DNA of 64,000 nt from Basidiobolus meristosporus CBS 931.73 (lineage: Eukaryota > Basidiobolomycota > Basidiobolomycetes > Basidiobolales > Basidiobolaceae): positions 1 through 64,000 of the forward strand of contig MCFE01000272.1 in NCBI GenBank assembly GCA_002104905.1. The letters run 5' to 3'. The notes under the pieces are model-generated. The model saw only the letters and a list, made by a program, of their open reading frames with translations. It was not told where the DNA came from and made no database searches. The translations under genes and the position numbers were made by a program. Shown one piece after another: positions 19,512 through 30,076 of this stretch; within the stretch, counting starts at the first letter, position 1, and every line of letters starts with the position of its first letter.

Positions 19512-22457
19512 ATGAACTCTATGCCATTACCACTTTCACATGGAGCCCCACAGTTTGATGGAAAGAATGTGGAAAGCTTCATATTCAAATGGGAGAAGCT
19601 CTGCAAGATGTGCAGCCTATCTGAACAAGAAATGGCTGAAGAATTCCCCTACTACTGCACCAATAATATTACCACTAAGCTTCTCAGACAAGGAGACATT
19701 CTCACTGACTGGGCCTTAATGAAGACCTACCTACAGACCAAGTATGGTAGACCCCATATATACTATGGAATTGAAGACCTCAGGCACTTTGGAAGAACTG
19801 GACTTTCCAAGCTACCACTTGAAGAGTTCATTCAACAGTATGAAGATATGGCCAAGCCACTCCTAGAGTCCCAGGCTATAACTGAGTTTACCATGACACT
19901 TTACCTTGCACAAGGGCTTCCCCAGGACTTGGCAAGGAAAGTTGACTTTCATGCAGCCAAGGATGACAAGTCTGGCATTCCTTGCTTTGCAGAGATGAAA
20001 CGTGTTCTCCTAGAGGCAAAACAAACTTCTACCTTTATGAGACTCCTGACATCTAATCTGCCAGACCAGTCAACCAAGGAGCCAAGGAGTGCTGCTGCTG
20101 ACAATCAGACCTACACTACTGACAGAATTGACCAACTTGCTGAACAGCTACAAAAACTAGCCCTCAAGATTAATGGCTTGGCTGAGGTTGCTACTGAGGG
20201 ACAAAGAGCTTTGCCCAGGCACTGCATCTGGTGTGACTCTACTCAGCATGCCAGACAAGAATGCTCAGAGCTTAGTCAGCTACTCAGAGAAGGAGCAGTA
20301 CAGTTTGATGCTGATGGAATGCTTGCTGACAAGGAAGGAGGAAGGATTCCCACTAATTTCCAAAGAGGAGGAATGAGAGCCCTTTTCCAGAAATCTGACT
20401 CAGCAACCAGAAAGATTACTGCTGATGCCCCTATTGGGACTCATAAAGTGAATCCAAGCAGCCCTGACAACAGACAATACAAAGTTGATGCCTTTGCTAC
20501 CAAAAGACACCTCCCTGAAGAACCTGCCAAACCCATCCTTGGAAGACCACTATTTGAAGAACCTGAAGTTGTTATTGACAAGAGACCTAGTATGCTGCCC
20601 ACCCAAGATCCATTGCCTCACATTCAGATGACCTCAAAGATAGCAAGCTACTCAAGCCCTCAACTGATTACTGAGAAGCTGCTGAAGCAGAACCTCACTT
20701 TGTCAATTGGAAAAATCATGAGTGTATCCCCATCTGTTAGGAAGACCTTTGATGAGCAGCTTAGAACAAGACAACAAGCTGTTGAACATATGGACACCAA
20801 TATAATTCAGACAAACCATGAAGACCACCAAAAGGACAACGACACTACTGAATATAAGACCTTTTACTCAGTTGCAACTGCTGTGGTGAAAGGATATATA
20901 TATGATGACCCTGTTGACTGCCATATTGACAGTGGCTCAGAGATTTGTGTTATGCCGCTAGACTTCTGGAAGACACTTAGAAGCAAGGAGCTACTGCCTG
21001 TTGATAGAGATATTGGATGGAACTTGACTGATGCAAACTCAGGATCTAGTCCACTCTACGGTGTAGTGCACAAGTTCCCTATTGAGGTACAAGGAATCAA
21101 GGTCTGGCTTCCCCTCTTCATCTGCCAGAAGGCAAACTTTGACCTTCTGCTAGGTAGACCATGGGAAACCAGTACTAAGGCTACAACTACCAACTATTCC
21201 AATGTGTCAGTATGGTACACCATACAAGGATCCAACCCAGGACTACAGTCAACCTTCTGTGGTGTAACACACAACAATAAGAGGACACATACTGCTTGCC
21301 AGAAGACACATCTTATTATGGAAGAAGATGAGGAGCCTGACAATATACACCCCAACATTTGGAGCCGCTCATTAGGTATACAGGAGCAGACTGCTATGGT
21401 TTGGACAAAATACAAGACAGTAGAACAGAAGATTAGACCATCACTTACACCTTTGACTGATGGATCCCAACCTGCTGATTACATTAGACCGCCAGAAGAA
21501 ACACCAGATGATACACAACTTACACCTGAGAGACTTAAGCAACTTATCATTGGTGATGGAAACCTAACACCAGAGGAGACACTATTATTCAAGGAGACCT
21601 TGAAAAGGCATGATAAGATCTTCTCATATAATGACAAGGAGATGGGACTCTTAAAGACATTGGTTGAAAAACCCATCAAGATTCATACAGTGCCCCACAC
21701 ACCCTGGTCATTTAAGCCTTACCCACTGCCCAGAGGACTCCAAGCTGATGTGCATGACCTACTTAAGAAGAAGATAGAAGCTGGTATCCTAGAACCTTGC
21801 CATGGACCCTATGCTAACAGATGGTTTGTGACCAAAAAGAAGAATGGAAAGCTCCAATTCATTCAAGACATGCAACCTGCAAATGCTGTCACTATCAGAG
21901 ATGCTGCTATACCTCCATCTATTGATGACTTTGCAGAAAGCTTTAGTGGCCACTCCATCTACTCAACATACAATCTCTACTCAGGATATGACCAGATTCC
22001 CCTTGATGAGACATCAAGAGATATGTTTGCACTACAGACACCATTTGGACTATTAAGGATGGCAAGACTCAGCCAAGGGGCTACAAACTCCGTGGCTCAG
22101 TTCCAGAGATGCATGGTGAATGTGCTATACCAGTTTATACCTGAGAAACCTGCTGTCTTTGTTGATGACATAGGCATCAAAGGACCAAAAACCCGGGACA
22201 CCACTGAAGTCATGCTTGGAGTCAGAAACTTTGTCTATGATCATATTTCAGACAATGATGCCATATTAGGAGCCATTGAAGAAGCTGGACTCACCATCAG
22301 TGGTGAGAAAAGCAGCTTTGGTGTATCAGAGATATCCATTGTTGGACAAAAATGCAATACCTTTGGTCGCTCACCTGGAGATTCCAAGACACAAAAGATA
22401 TGCAGCTGGCCTACCCCCACAAATCTAACACAAGCTTGTGGCTTTGTGGCAGCTTGA
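19512..22457 (+). CDS. G2 Gag-protease-reverse transcriptase polyprotein
   Basis: This is the longest open frame in the window, 981 codons. Gag occupies about residues 1-230. A complete CCHC zinc knuckle (CIWCDSTQHARQEC) lies near 238. An aspartic protease with DSGSE is near 472, and reverse transcriptase begins near 722 (PHTPWSFKPYPLPRG). The catalytic pair is intact as FVDD near 883. The first catalytic position reads YNLYSGYD near 819, where relatives have an Asp (DLYSGYD-like), so Asn replaces it. The frame ends at TGA (22455-22457) inside what should be the end of reverse transcriptase, and the same frame resumes. Single-frame gag-pol is usual for this fungal gypsy group. The start at 19512 is the first methionine before the conserved gag sequence. 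Confidence 0.85.
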   Translation: MNSMPLPLSHGAPQFDGKNVESFIFKWEKLCKMCSLSEQEMAEEFPYYCTNNITTKLLRQGDILTDWALMKTYLQTKYGRPHIYYGIEDLRHFGRTGLSKLPLEEFIQQYEDMAKPLLESQAITEFTMTLYLAQGLPQDLARKVDFHAAKDDKSGIPCFAEMKRVLLEAKQTSTFMRLLTSNLPDQSTKEPRSAAADNQTYTTDRIDQLAEQLQKLALKINGLAEVATEGQRALPRHCIWCDSTQHARQECSELSQLLREGAVQFDADGMLADKEGGRIPTNFQRGGMRALFQKSDSATRKITADAPIGTHKVNPSSPDNRQYKVDAFATKRHLPEEPAKPILGRPLFEEPEVVIDKRPSMLPTQDPLPHIQMTSKIASYSSPQLITEKLLKQNLTLSIGKIMSVSPSVRKTFDEQLRTRQQAVEHMDTNIIQTNHEDHQKDNDTTEYKTFYSVATAVVKGYIYDDPVDCHIDSGSEICVMPLDFWKTLRSKELLPVDRDIGWNLTDANSGSSPLYGVVHKFPIEVQGIKVWLPLFICQKANFDLLLGRPWETSTKATTTNYSNVSVWYTIQGSNPGLQSTFCGVTHNNKRTHTACQKTHLIMEEDEEPDNIHPNIWSRSLGIQEQTAMVWTKYKTVEQKIRPSLTPLTDGSQPADYIRPPEETPDDTQLTPERLKQLIIGDGNLTPEETLLFKETLKRHDKIFSYNDKEMGLLKTLVEKPIKIHTVPHTPWSFKPYPLPRGLQADVHDLLKKKIEAGILEPCHGPYANRWFVTKKKNGKLQFIQDMQPANAVTIRDAAIPPSIDDFAESFSGHSIYSTYNLYSGYDQIPLDETSRDMFALQTPFGLLRMARLSQGATNSVAQFQRCMVNVLYQFIPEKPAVFVDDIGIKGPKTRDTTEVMLGVRNFVYDHISDNDAILGAIEEAGLTISGEKSSFGVSEISIVGQKCNTFGRSPGDSKTQKICSWPTPTNLTQACGFVAA

Positions 22458-23024
22458 GGGTTCTTTAGGATCTGGATCCCAAGATTTTCTGAGATAGCAG
22501 AACCAATCTACCAACTACAGAGAAAGAATACCCCATCTATCTGGGGAGAAGAGCAAGAAGAAGCCATGCAATTACTGAAAGAGGCCTTAGTATCTCCACC
22601 AGTTCTAAGACCTCTTGACTATCAAAACACTGAATGCCCACCTATTTTGACAGTGGATGCAAGCCCTATAGGAGCTGGAGCACTACTTGGACAAGATGAT
22701 GAAGACGGCAACCGCTATGCCTGCAGATATGAGAGCTGCCTACTCTCACCCAGAGAACAAAGATACTCACAGATTAAGAGAGAGCTACTAGGAGTTGTGA
22801 AGATGCTGAGGAAGCTGAAGTCACAACTCTATATGACACATTTCATCCTGGAGACAGATGCCAAGCCACTTATAGGAATGATCAACAAGCCTGACCTACC
22901 TGATGATGCCACAAACTGATGGATGGCATGGCTGAAAATGTTTGACTTTGAGGTCAGACACATCCCTGGCAAGACAAATGTTTGCTTTGACCCAAGTTCA
23001 AAGCTGAGAGGGGTGTGGATGTAG
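22458..23024 (+). pseudogene. G2 RNase H, polyprotein continuation
   Basis: The polyprotein continues in the same frame as the upstream 981-codon part: GFFRIWIPRF, then RNase H with LTVDASPIGAGALLG (first Asp), a KRELLGVVKML Glu, LETDAKPL (second Asp), a TGA at 22917-22919, and the tail HIPGKTNVCFDPSSKL, which normally leads into the integrase. Instead the frame ends in TAG at 23022-23024, two bases inside the 3' LTR. No HHCC finger, DDE core or chromodomain follows. A purine-rich GAGAGGGGTGTGG just before the LTR is the likely polypurine tract. Confidence 0.82.
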
Positions 23025-24090
23025 TGGGGTGACAGTGACACCCACTGACAGATGGGCTCATTCCCTTATTTTCTACTTCCCTATATCTCTACTACACTTA
23101 TTTTAGTTTTATCCCATTTGTCTTACCCAATCAGTGCTATCCCATAAGCCGGTTGACTATCACACCTGCTTACCTTATTGCATATGTTACCCCTCACTTT
23201 ATGTAAGATTACTAGCTATAAGTACTTCTATATTAGGCAGGTACCCGCACCAGTACCCGTGACACATGATCAACCCATGTCACCATCCCTACAATTTCCA
23301 TACCATATATGGTATCCCCATGTTACACAGGTTTCAGAATACTGATTCCTGATTGGTTGGATGTGCTGTGCCTCTTAGAACCTTCCGGCACCTACTTAGA
23401 ACATTCTTGGGTCATTCTGATGTCATTAAGATTTCTATTGATATCTGGAACCTTCTGGAACACCATGATTAGTAATCACTTAGCCAGTGAGAAAAGTATA
23501 TAAGGGAGGCTATCCCTCTACAATAAATCATCATCTCTTTTATCAATATACCAACTTGTTGATTAGTGTGATCACTGCTACCTGCTGCTACCTGAACTTC
23601 CAACCCCAGACCACAGGACACTCCCAGGAAACCACGCTGACAGCCAACTGACCTTGGAGGCACTACTTGTGAGGAATACTCAGAGTAGGTATCTTTTATT
23701 ATATTTGATTCTTTCCCAAGTTTGTTCTTGTACAGGCAAAGATACTTTTCTGTCTTTGTAACTATTGACCACAGCTGCATTCTTATCAAGTCCCTGCTGG
23801 TGGAGTTTACAGCTGTTTTGACTTTGGAAGCTTTAGTACATTGTCATCTCAAAGGACGCTGAACCCAGCACATACTTTTGTTAAGACACCAACTAAGTTG
23901 GGGATTGTAGCTCAATAGTTTTCCCTTGACAAGCTTGTGGCTTTATTCCCCTTCACATTAGATTGGAGACAGAATCCAAGTATTCCTAGCAAGCTTTTGC
24001 CAGAGGTTATTGCACCCAGTGAACACCCCACACACAAAACACTTGAGAAGTGTTGAACATATCTCTCCCTTGGACCTATGCACCACCACA
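23020..24090 (+). repeat. G2 3' LTR
   Basis: 1071 bp, the same length as the 5' LTR and nearly identical to it. It is followed by GTGG, the target duplication, and then by antisense Tnp2 sequence of T copy C. Confidence 0.9.
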
Positions 24091-24720
24091 GTGGTACTGT
24101 ATAGCTTTGCCATAGTTGTTGGACAGTATTAGCTTCTTCAGATGGGGTATTACCTTTGGTGCTTTATAACTTCTCAAAATTTGTTGGACTGCACAAGCTT
24201 CTTTACTTATGGTATTACTGGAGTATATCCAGATAGTGAAAAATATTTTCCTCCTATGGTGGTGGACACCTGACAGGTTGGACACCTTGCAATGGTGGCA
24301 TTTTCAGATGTGAACACCATACAATTGTAACACATGCTGGTAATGGGAAGGTCTCCAGGTCATATGTTGCCAGCTGCATGACAGTTTTCTGTTTGTAGCA
24401 TGTACATGGTAGCTTGCATCCCAGAATGATTTTTGCGATAGGTTGTAGTAAACCCTCAGAGCCTCAAATACTGATAGATGTAAAAACCAGCCATTTCCCT
24501 AGCCAATTCATTACATCATTCACCAGTAGTTGGATTACCTGGCTTACTTGGCTCCAAATAATATCCTTGGCATTTTCACCGTGGGCATTGACTCATAGCA
24601 TATTAGGATCTTACTGGGTCCATTCAGAGTACTGCTGTTATGGGAGAGAGGCTTGCAATCCATCCATGAGCCTTCTTCTTCAGAGTACTCACTGTGTAAG
24701 CCATTTTCAGAAGACTGCGG
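24091..24720 (-). pseudogene. Tnp2-type transposase, T copy C, middle part
   Basis: This continues the transposase interrupted by G2, encoding on the minus strand the CSPTCQ-like block and the region around SEYSEEEGSWMDCKPLSHN. It ends where a truncated G2 LTR begins at 24721. About 180 bases of the same transposase region recur on the other side of that LTR fragment (about 25405-25590), so the gene is locally duplicated around it. Confidence 0.65.
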
Positions 24721-25404
24721 TGTAGTGGGGTCACAGTGACACACACTTACAGATGTGCTCATTCCAATAGTTTCTACTTCTCTATTTCTCTACAACACTT
24801 ATTTTAGTTTTATCCCATTTGTCTTACTTGATCATTACTATCCCATAAGCCAGTTAACTATTATACCTGCTTACCTTATGGTATAACTTATCCCTCACTT
24901 TATGTAAGATTACTAGCTGTAAGTGCTTGAATATTAGGCAGATACCCACACCACTACCTGTGACACATGATCAACCCATGTCACCATCCTTACCATCTCC
25001 ATACCGTATATGGTGTCCCTATGTTATACATGTTTCAGAGTGCAAATTCCTGATTGGTTGGATGTGCCATTCCTCTTAGAACCTTCTGGACCTACTTAGA
25101 ATACTCTTAGCTCATTCTGATGTCATCAAGATTTCTATTGATATCCAGAACCTTCTGGAACATTGTGATTAGTAATTACTAAGCCAGTGAGAAAAGTATT
25201 CAAGGGAGGCAATCCCTCAACAATAAATCATTATCCCTTTCATCAATATTCTGACTTGTTGATTAGTGTGATCACTGCTACCTGAACTTCCCACCCCAGA
25301 CTACAGGACAATCCCAGGAAACTATGCTGACAGCTAACTGACCTTGGAGGCACTACTTGTGAGGAATACTCAGAGCAGTTTTCCCTCAACAAGCTTGCAG
25401 ATTT
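24721..25404 (+). repeat. Truncated G2 LTR fragment
   Basis: It begins TGTAGTGGGGTCACAG like the G2 LTR and follows it to about 25375, then skips several hundred bases to the CAACAAGCTTG segment and fades into Tnp2 sequence. It is more diverged than the G2 LTR pair next door. No clear target duplication. Confidence 0.7.
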
Positions 25405-25870
25405 ATTTATACTCACTTGACTCCATAAAGTATCCTCACTATTGCTTACCATGGGTGTTGTCTCATAGCATCATGGGATTTTGCTAGGTTCACGCCAAAT
25501 ACTGTTGTTAGAGAATATAGGCTCACAATCCATATGTAGCCCTCTTCTTCAGAGCTATCTTTGTGTGTGCCATATTCAGAAGGCTGGGATGAGCCTATAG
25601 GCATCACAAACTCATCTAACTCAGTTTGCACAAGGTGACAAGTATAGCCAGTAGCTGTGATGGAAGTATCAAGTTGCCAGCAAGATATTGTTGGTACAGT
25701 AGTGACTGGTGAATGGTCAAATATGGCCTTTGAGGCAAAACTCTTGCCATGATCCTGGGGATACTTCCTATTCTGTCTGCATGATTTGTGGCTGCAAGGC
25801 TTGCTACTATAGCCACCAGGCCTTTTTCTCTTCTGTTATGGCTTTGAATCAAAGTAGTCTTATCCATGGG
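25405..25870 (-). pseudogene. Tnp2-type transposase, T copy C, N-terminal part
   Basis: Minus-strand N-terminal transposase remnants: the region near CRQNR/KYPQDH close to 25790, the TVPTISCWQLDTSITATG segment, and FVMPIGSSQPSEYGTH. It is colinear with 5400-5720 in copy A. Stops and frameshifts interrupt it. Confidence 0.65.
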
Positions 25871-26089
25871 GCAAACAGTTTGATACCAATCAATGTAATG
25901 CTATTTTATCACTTTTCTGTCAATACTCATGTGAGCTGAAGACAGTCTCGTAGTTGAGACATTGCACCTAAATCAATGCAAGATTCAATGCTGATTGGCC
26001 ACAGTAAGCATTATAAGTAAGCTTGAGGCACCACATACATATATAAATGTAACTATATTTCCCCTTTGGTTTGACCAACTTCCATATTC
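25871..26089. promoter_or_regulatory. Divergent intergenic spacer of T copy C
   Basis: This is the spacer between the two divergent gene remnants, with GCATTATAAGTAAG near 26009 in the place of the TATA-like word in copies A and B. Nothing else stands out. Confidence 0.35.
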
Positions 26090-27950
26090 ATACCATCAAA
26101 AAAAAGCAAAGGTGACTGGTTCCCAATAAAAACCTACTGCTGACAGCAGTAGAAAAATGGATGGACAACAGCTTGCCTAGACATTCAGTGCAACAAGCAG
26201 TGCTACAACCAAAAAAGGCCTTGTGGACAGTATACCAATGAAGATAATAATGTGAACTCTTCAGGATCTCAATCAGGTAGCCAATTGGGAATCTCTGTGG
26301 AGCTGCAAGCTGACCATAATGCTGAGGCAGATCAGAATATAGCAAGTGCAGTACCTTCAGTTGCAGACCAGCAAGTGGCTGTTATAGCATCACCACAACC
26401 TATATCAGCAAGTGTGTTGCCAGCTCATACCAAAGCATTAATGATGCAATTAGGTGCAGCAGCTGATTGGAAAGATGCAAAGTCACAGAAAAATCAGCAA
26501 ATAGTCCAGAAACTGGATGAGCGGATAATACATGTAGAGCAATCAATATTTAAGGGAAAGAAAGCAGTAACTTTGCTGTATCAAAGAAACTCAGGTAGCT
26601 AAATCTCACAGCCAAGAATTTAGCTATATTCCAATGTAACAGCTGCAGAACACCATACAGGCTTTGAAGCAAACAGCAGTGCCCAACAATAAAGCCCACT
26701 TTACAGCTTATCAATGCATGGGAGGGAGAAAATGGAGTATTTTTATCACAGCCCAATAATCGAAAGACATTGAATATCTGTATAGCTATAGATTGCTATG
26801 ATGAAGAGTATGCTAATATTTAACAGACTGTAAGTGGTCCAGAATATCAGCACTTTTAGATCAGCATAACACAGGACTATCAGGAAATTGAGGCCAAGTA
26901 GAACAGGCTTGACTTGTTCCATGAGTATGATAGGAAAGTATCTCAAGAATAGCAGAAACAATCAAAGGCAGAAGAACTAGAGTGCAATAGCTAGGAACCA
27001 GCAACTTCCCCGAGAGCCCTTTACACGCAGGGCCAAGAGCTACAAATAAGTGTTAACAAGACATTGGGTAGCTGGCAGAGTACTAATAAAGAATAAGCAG
27101 ACCAACATAAATGCACCAGCACTACATTCTCCAAGGAGAAAGTGTAGTTGTACTCAGGAAGCACTCAGAAAAGTAGCAGTGAAAGACCAGGCAGAGCTGA
27201 AGGAAACTGTAAAGGGAGAAAATTCTATTCAAGTCAAAGGCAAGGAAACATGAGAAAAATGCTGCAGCTCTTGCCAATTAATGCCATAAGCCTGGAACAC
27301 ACAGAATCCTTTTGCAGCTAAGTAGAAATACCCACATGAGAACAGCTGTTTTCACAAGAGTTGGAAGTGTGGCCAGTAGAGCTGCACTCTACAGAGGCAG
27401 ATGAATTAGCAGAAAAAGGCTATTAGTGTACCACAGCCTCTATGTCCTTCATTGCTGGCAGAGTGGAGATCCCACTGACAGACAAAGTAGCAACATCAGG
27501 AGCTCTAAAGGTTATCACACTGCCTTCAGTGGGACCTTTCAAAATTAATAGGCACACCAATCTGCATTTTGATCCTCCAAAGTCTGTAGTTCCTCCTTTC
27601 AAACCTCTCCTTTGTAGATAAGATGTCTAAGTATTAAAAGAAAAGAATAGGTTGTAGCACTTCTATTGCAATTTTTGAGGACTATTTTGAATATTCGATG
27701 TATCCATTGTATAGACTAGCAAATGAGGAGCTAGACCTTGCAGTGCTGGCTGAAGGCCTGGATGTGTGGGCACCAGTGGATGAGAAGTTGCATAAGGCCA
27801 ATGGGCTCCTGCCAGAGTCATGGAACCAGTGCATATAGCAGAAATACTAATTGAGTGGTAGATTATGATGGATCTATTTGTTGAGTTTGATTTGGGCATA
27901 ATGTTAGTGCTAGGTACAGGCACTTGTATAAGTCTATACAATTGCAGCTG
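26090..27950 (+). pseudogene. T-element partner gene ORF2, copy C
   Basis: The position equivalent to the ORF2 start reads ATACCATCAAAAAAAAGC, so the ATG has become ATA. The open part 26252-26602 holds the helical block (QIVQKLDERIIHVEQSIFK). The central FHEHYPGF block is degraded, and the C-terminal block near 27720-27830 (LAVLAEGLDVWAPVDEK) is readable. An 88-base piece of C2 gag is inserted at about 27561-27648. The copy is more eroded than A and B. The family is unrecognised. Confidence 0.55.
27561..27648 (-). repeat. 88-base C2 gag filler inside ORF2 copy C
   Basis: ORF2 copies A and B read CACACCAAGAGGTTGCAGCAC. Here CACACCAA is followed by about 88 foreign bases before GGTTGTAGCAC. 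The inserted bases match, on the minus strand, the start of C2 gag (near 31775-31835) and, more closely, the C2 piece at 44784-44860. It has no LTR end and no clear duplication. Confidence 0.7.
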
Positions 27951-28312
27951 AAGTACAACAAAGGCTTTGAAGGAAATGAATAAATTTGCATGCATATAAA
28001 AGTAAGCAAATTGGATGAGTCATGAAACAAGATGTTTAAGATAGAGACAAAAGTCAAATAACGTACACAAAAGTAAGAGGGGATTGAGTGTCTGGGATCA
28101 GAAGGTCAGAGAGTTGGCAGGTGACTAGTCAAAAGCCACTTGTGTATTGCTTTGATGAAATATTTTGATCAAGTTTGATGTGAAATCAGGGGTTCAATTT
28201 TTTTTTATGGTCTTTGGAGTGTTTTAATGGGATGAATACCTTTTAGTCATAAGAATTTAATTTTGTGTTGTCCTTGGCCAGGTTCATCACAATTTTTTTT
28301 ATAGGGCAGGTA
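27951..28312. other. T copy C right terminal region
   Basis: Non-coding sequence colinear with the right ends of copies A and B. It ends CACAATTTTTTTTATAGGG, a degraded inverted-repeat terminus, followed by antisense C1 copia sequence. No gene seen. Confidence 0.6.
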
Positions 28313-28478
28313 TTCTATAGTTACCCATGCAACTATCTTGATTAAAATTTCTTTGTATTAGGTGAAAAGATCTTTTTGATGCGCAAAGTGTTTGATGTAC
28401 CAGAGTCAATATACCACATCCAAGTATCATTATTTGATGTCAAACTTACTGCAACTATAAGCAGTTTCACCTCAATTG
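28313..28478 (-). pseudogene. C1 copia protease scrap
   Basis: The minus strand encodes WYIDSGTSNTLRIKKIF, which carries the aspartic protease DSG motif. It is colinear with 62120-62260 of the complete C1. It is cut on the left by T copy C and on the right by H copy 2. Confidence 0.65.
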
Positions 28479-28582
28479 CCGATTGTATTGTTCTATTGCA
28501 CCATGCCAGAGTGCGCAGCAGAGTCTGTAGTTGCAAAGAACAATAGGCACAATATTGTAGCTACCAGTTAGCAGGATTGCTC

Positions 28583-28951
28583 TGTTGAAATATTGGACTA
28601 TTTGTAATCACTCTGCAGCTAAAAACTTACTTAACAATTCTCGACTAGTCTTGGTCACTGTGAGACTAATTTACAGCTCTAACTTTGCCACTTTCTTCAG
28701 ATCTATGATCTTATGATAATTCCCCTATAGTCAGGATCCAAGTAACACTAATACTAACTATTATGTACTAACCCTGAAACCGTTACAGAATGCTCCTGAA
28801 TATTGAGAAATCCTCCTTACTTAGTGTTACAGCTGTATTACTTCTACAAAGGTATATATACTGAGCTTCTTTATTAATAAACAACAGTTCAACTGTTATT
28901 ACTATTTCTTGAAAAGTTCCTTATATCCAAATCACTTCTTAAATTGCAACA
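28583..28951 (+). repeat. C2 solo LTR
   Basis: TG...CA-bounded, 369 bp, from TGTTGAAATATTGG to AAATTGCAACA. It has the same length as, and is very similar to, the C2 5' LTR at 31338-31706. TGCTC flanks it on both sides (28578-28582 and 28952-28956), a perfect 5-base duplication. The H copy 2 sequence resumes in register beyond it. Confidence 0.9.
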
Positions 28952-29309
28952 TGCTCTTCAACAGTTTGCACTATGTGGGACAATGTGACACACTGTGGCT
29001 CAATCTAACTTCATCAGGCTGGCATGGATGATAGCACCCACTTGTAATGTCTCCATCACATGCACAAATGAATACCACTATTGTGGTAGGTAAAATCTGG
29101 TATTCAGATATGTTTCATAAATGAAAAGGGTAATTGATGATTATCACACTGTCAACTACATTGATACTTACCATTTTGGTCACCATCACTCCAATTGAAT
29201 GGTGTGTCAATGATTGACTGGTCTAAAGTAGCTAGAAGCACTTAGCCCCCATTCAGTGCTTTGACCAATACACACACCACTTAATTTGACATCAAATATC
29301 CCTTTTGCT

Positions 29310-29639
29310 CTAAAGTGCACACATTGATCTGACATGCATTGACTGAATGGAAGGCACTCTTATGTAGGGTGTTGGCATAGATTGGACCGACATGCACCGG
29401 TGTGCTGGTATTGCAGACAACAGTAGGGAGTCAAGTAAGATGTGCTGGCAAGATCTTAACACAATTGCTTGTGGTCTGTATTTGTCCTCTTGAAGTTCAC
29501 CTTCTGATTCCTCAAGATACTCGCTTACCTTCTGGCTGAGGCTTTGGAACTGTTGTCTTAATGAGGCTTGTGTATATTGCTCTTGGAAGCCACTAAGCTC
29601 TTCAATTATATCACATAGCGCACTAGTCATTTGAGGCAA
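29310..29639 (-). pseudogene. H copy 2 antisense accessory gene fragment
   Basis: Minus-strand 109 codons starting MPQMTSALCDIIEELSGFQE, homologous to 38058-38489 of copy 1 (LPQMTNVLCDTSVELSGFQE). This is the Gln/Glu-rich part of the accessory gene that lies divergent from the H transposase. The remainder is lost or frameshifted. Function not established. Confidence 0.55.
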
Positions 29640-29708
29640 AAACTTGTTTAAAATCTCTTTGAATCTTATATCATTTTTGATATGACTTACTCATTTGAAT
29701 GGTCTTTT

Positions 29709-30076
29709 TGTTACAAGTCTTGGTATAAGAGTTGTAAAGGAATAGGGAGTTTAGCTAGTATTGTATTCACTAAAACTTGAACTGATTTTTATTGAGGTTC
29801 CAGCAGCTCCTTATATACATTTTGCCAGATCAATAGCTGACTAATTGTATTTCCTAATGTAGGTTGTGGCTGATGACTCATTTGATTGCATCATCATCAC
29901 CCCATAAGATCCTGCTTAATATATCTATTTCTGTCTGATAAGGATCTGCTGGTTCATTTGCTGACTAATACTACTGATTTCATAGATAATACTGATATAC
30001 TGATAACCTAAGCATATATTAAATGATTTGACTAAAAACTAATCCAACTTAAACATTCAAGCAGCAGATCATAACA
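29709..30076 (-). repeat. G3 solo LTR, reverse orientation
   Basis: 368 bp, reading TGTTACAAGTCTTGG on the left and GCAGATCATAACA on the right, the reverse complement of the G3 LTR (368 bp at 35181-35548). TTTT flanks both sides. The uninterrupted H copy 1 reads GGTCTTTTCTCATC at this point (near 39292), so the 4-base duplication is confirmed by an empty site. Confidence 0.9.

Larger units (their letters stand above)
18301..24090 (+). mobile_element. Complete G2 gypsy element lacking integrase
   Basis: Two LTRs of 1071 bp each (18301-19371 and 23020-24090) flank a 3648-bp interior. GTGG lies immediately outside both ends. The flanking Tnp2 sequence rejoins as AAGTGTGGTACTGTA, matching the uninterrupted copy near 4903 (GAGTGTGGTGCTGTA), so the insertion and 4-base duplication are confirmed. 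The interior encodes gag, protease, reverse transcriptase and RNase H. RNase H runs into the 3' LTR with no integrase between them. The two LTRs differ at roughly 2% of positions by eye, so this is one of the younger insertions. Confidence 0.9.
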
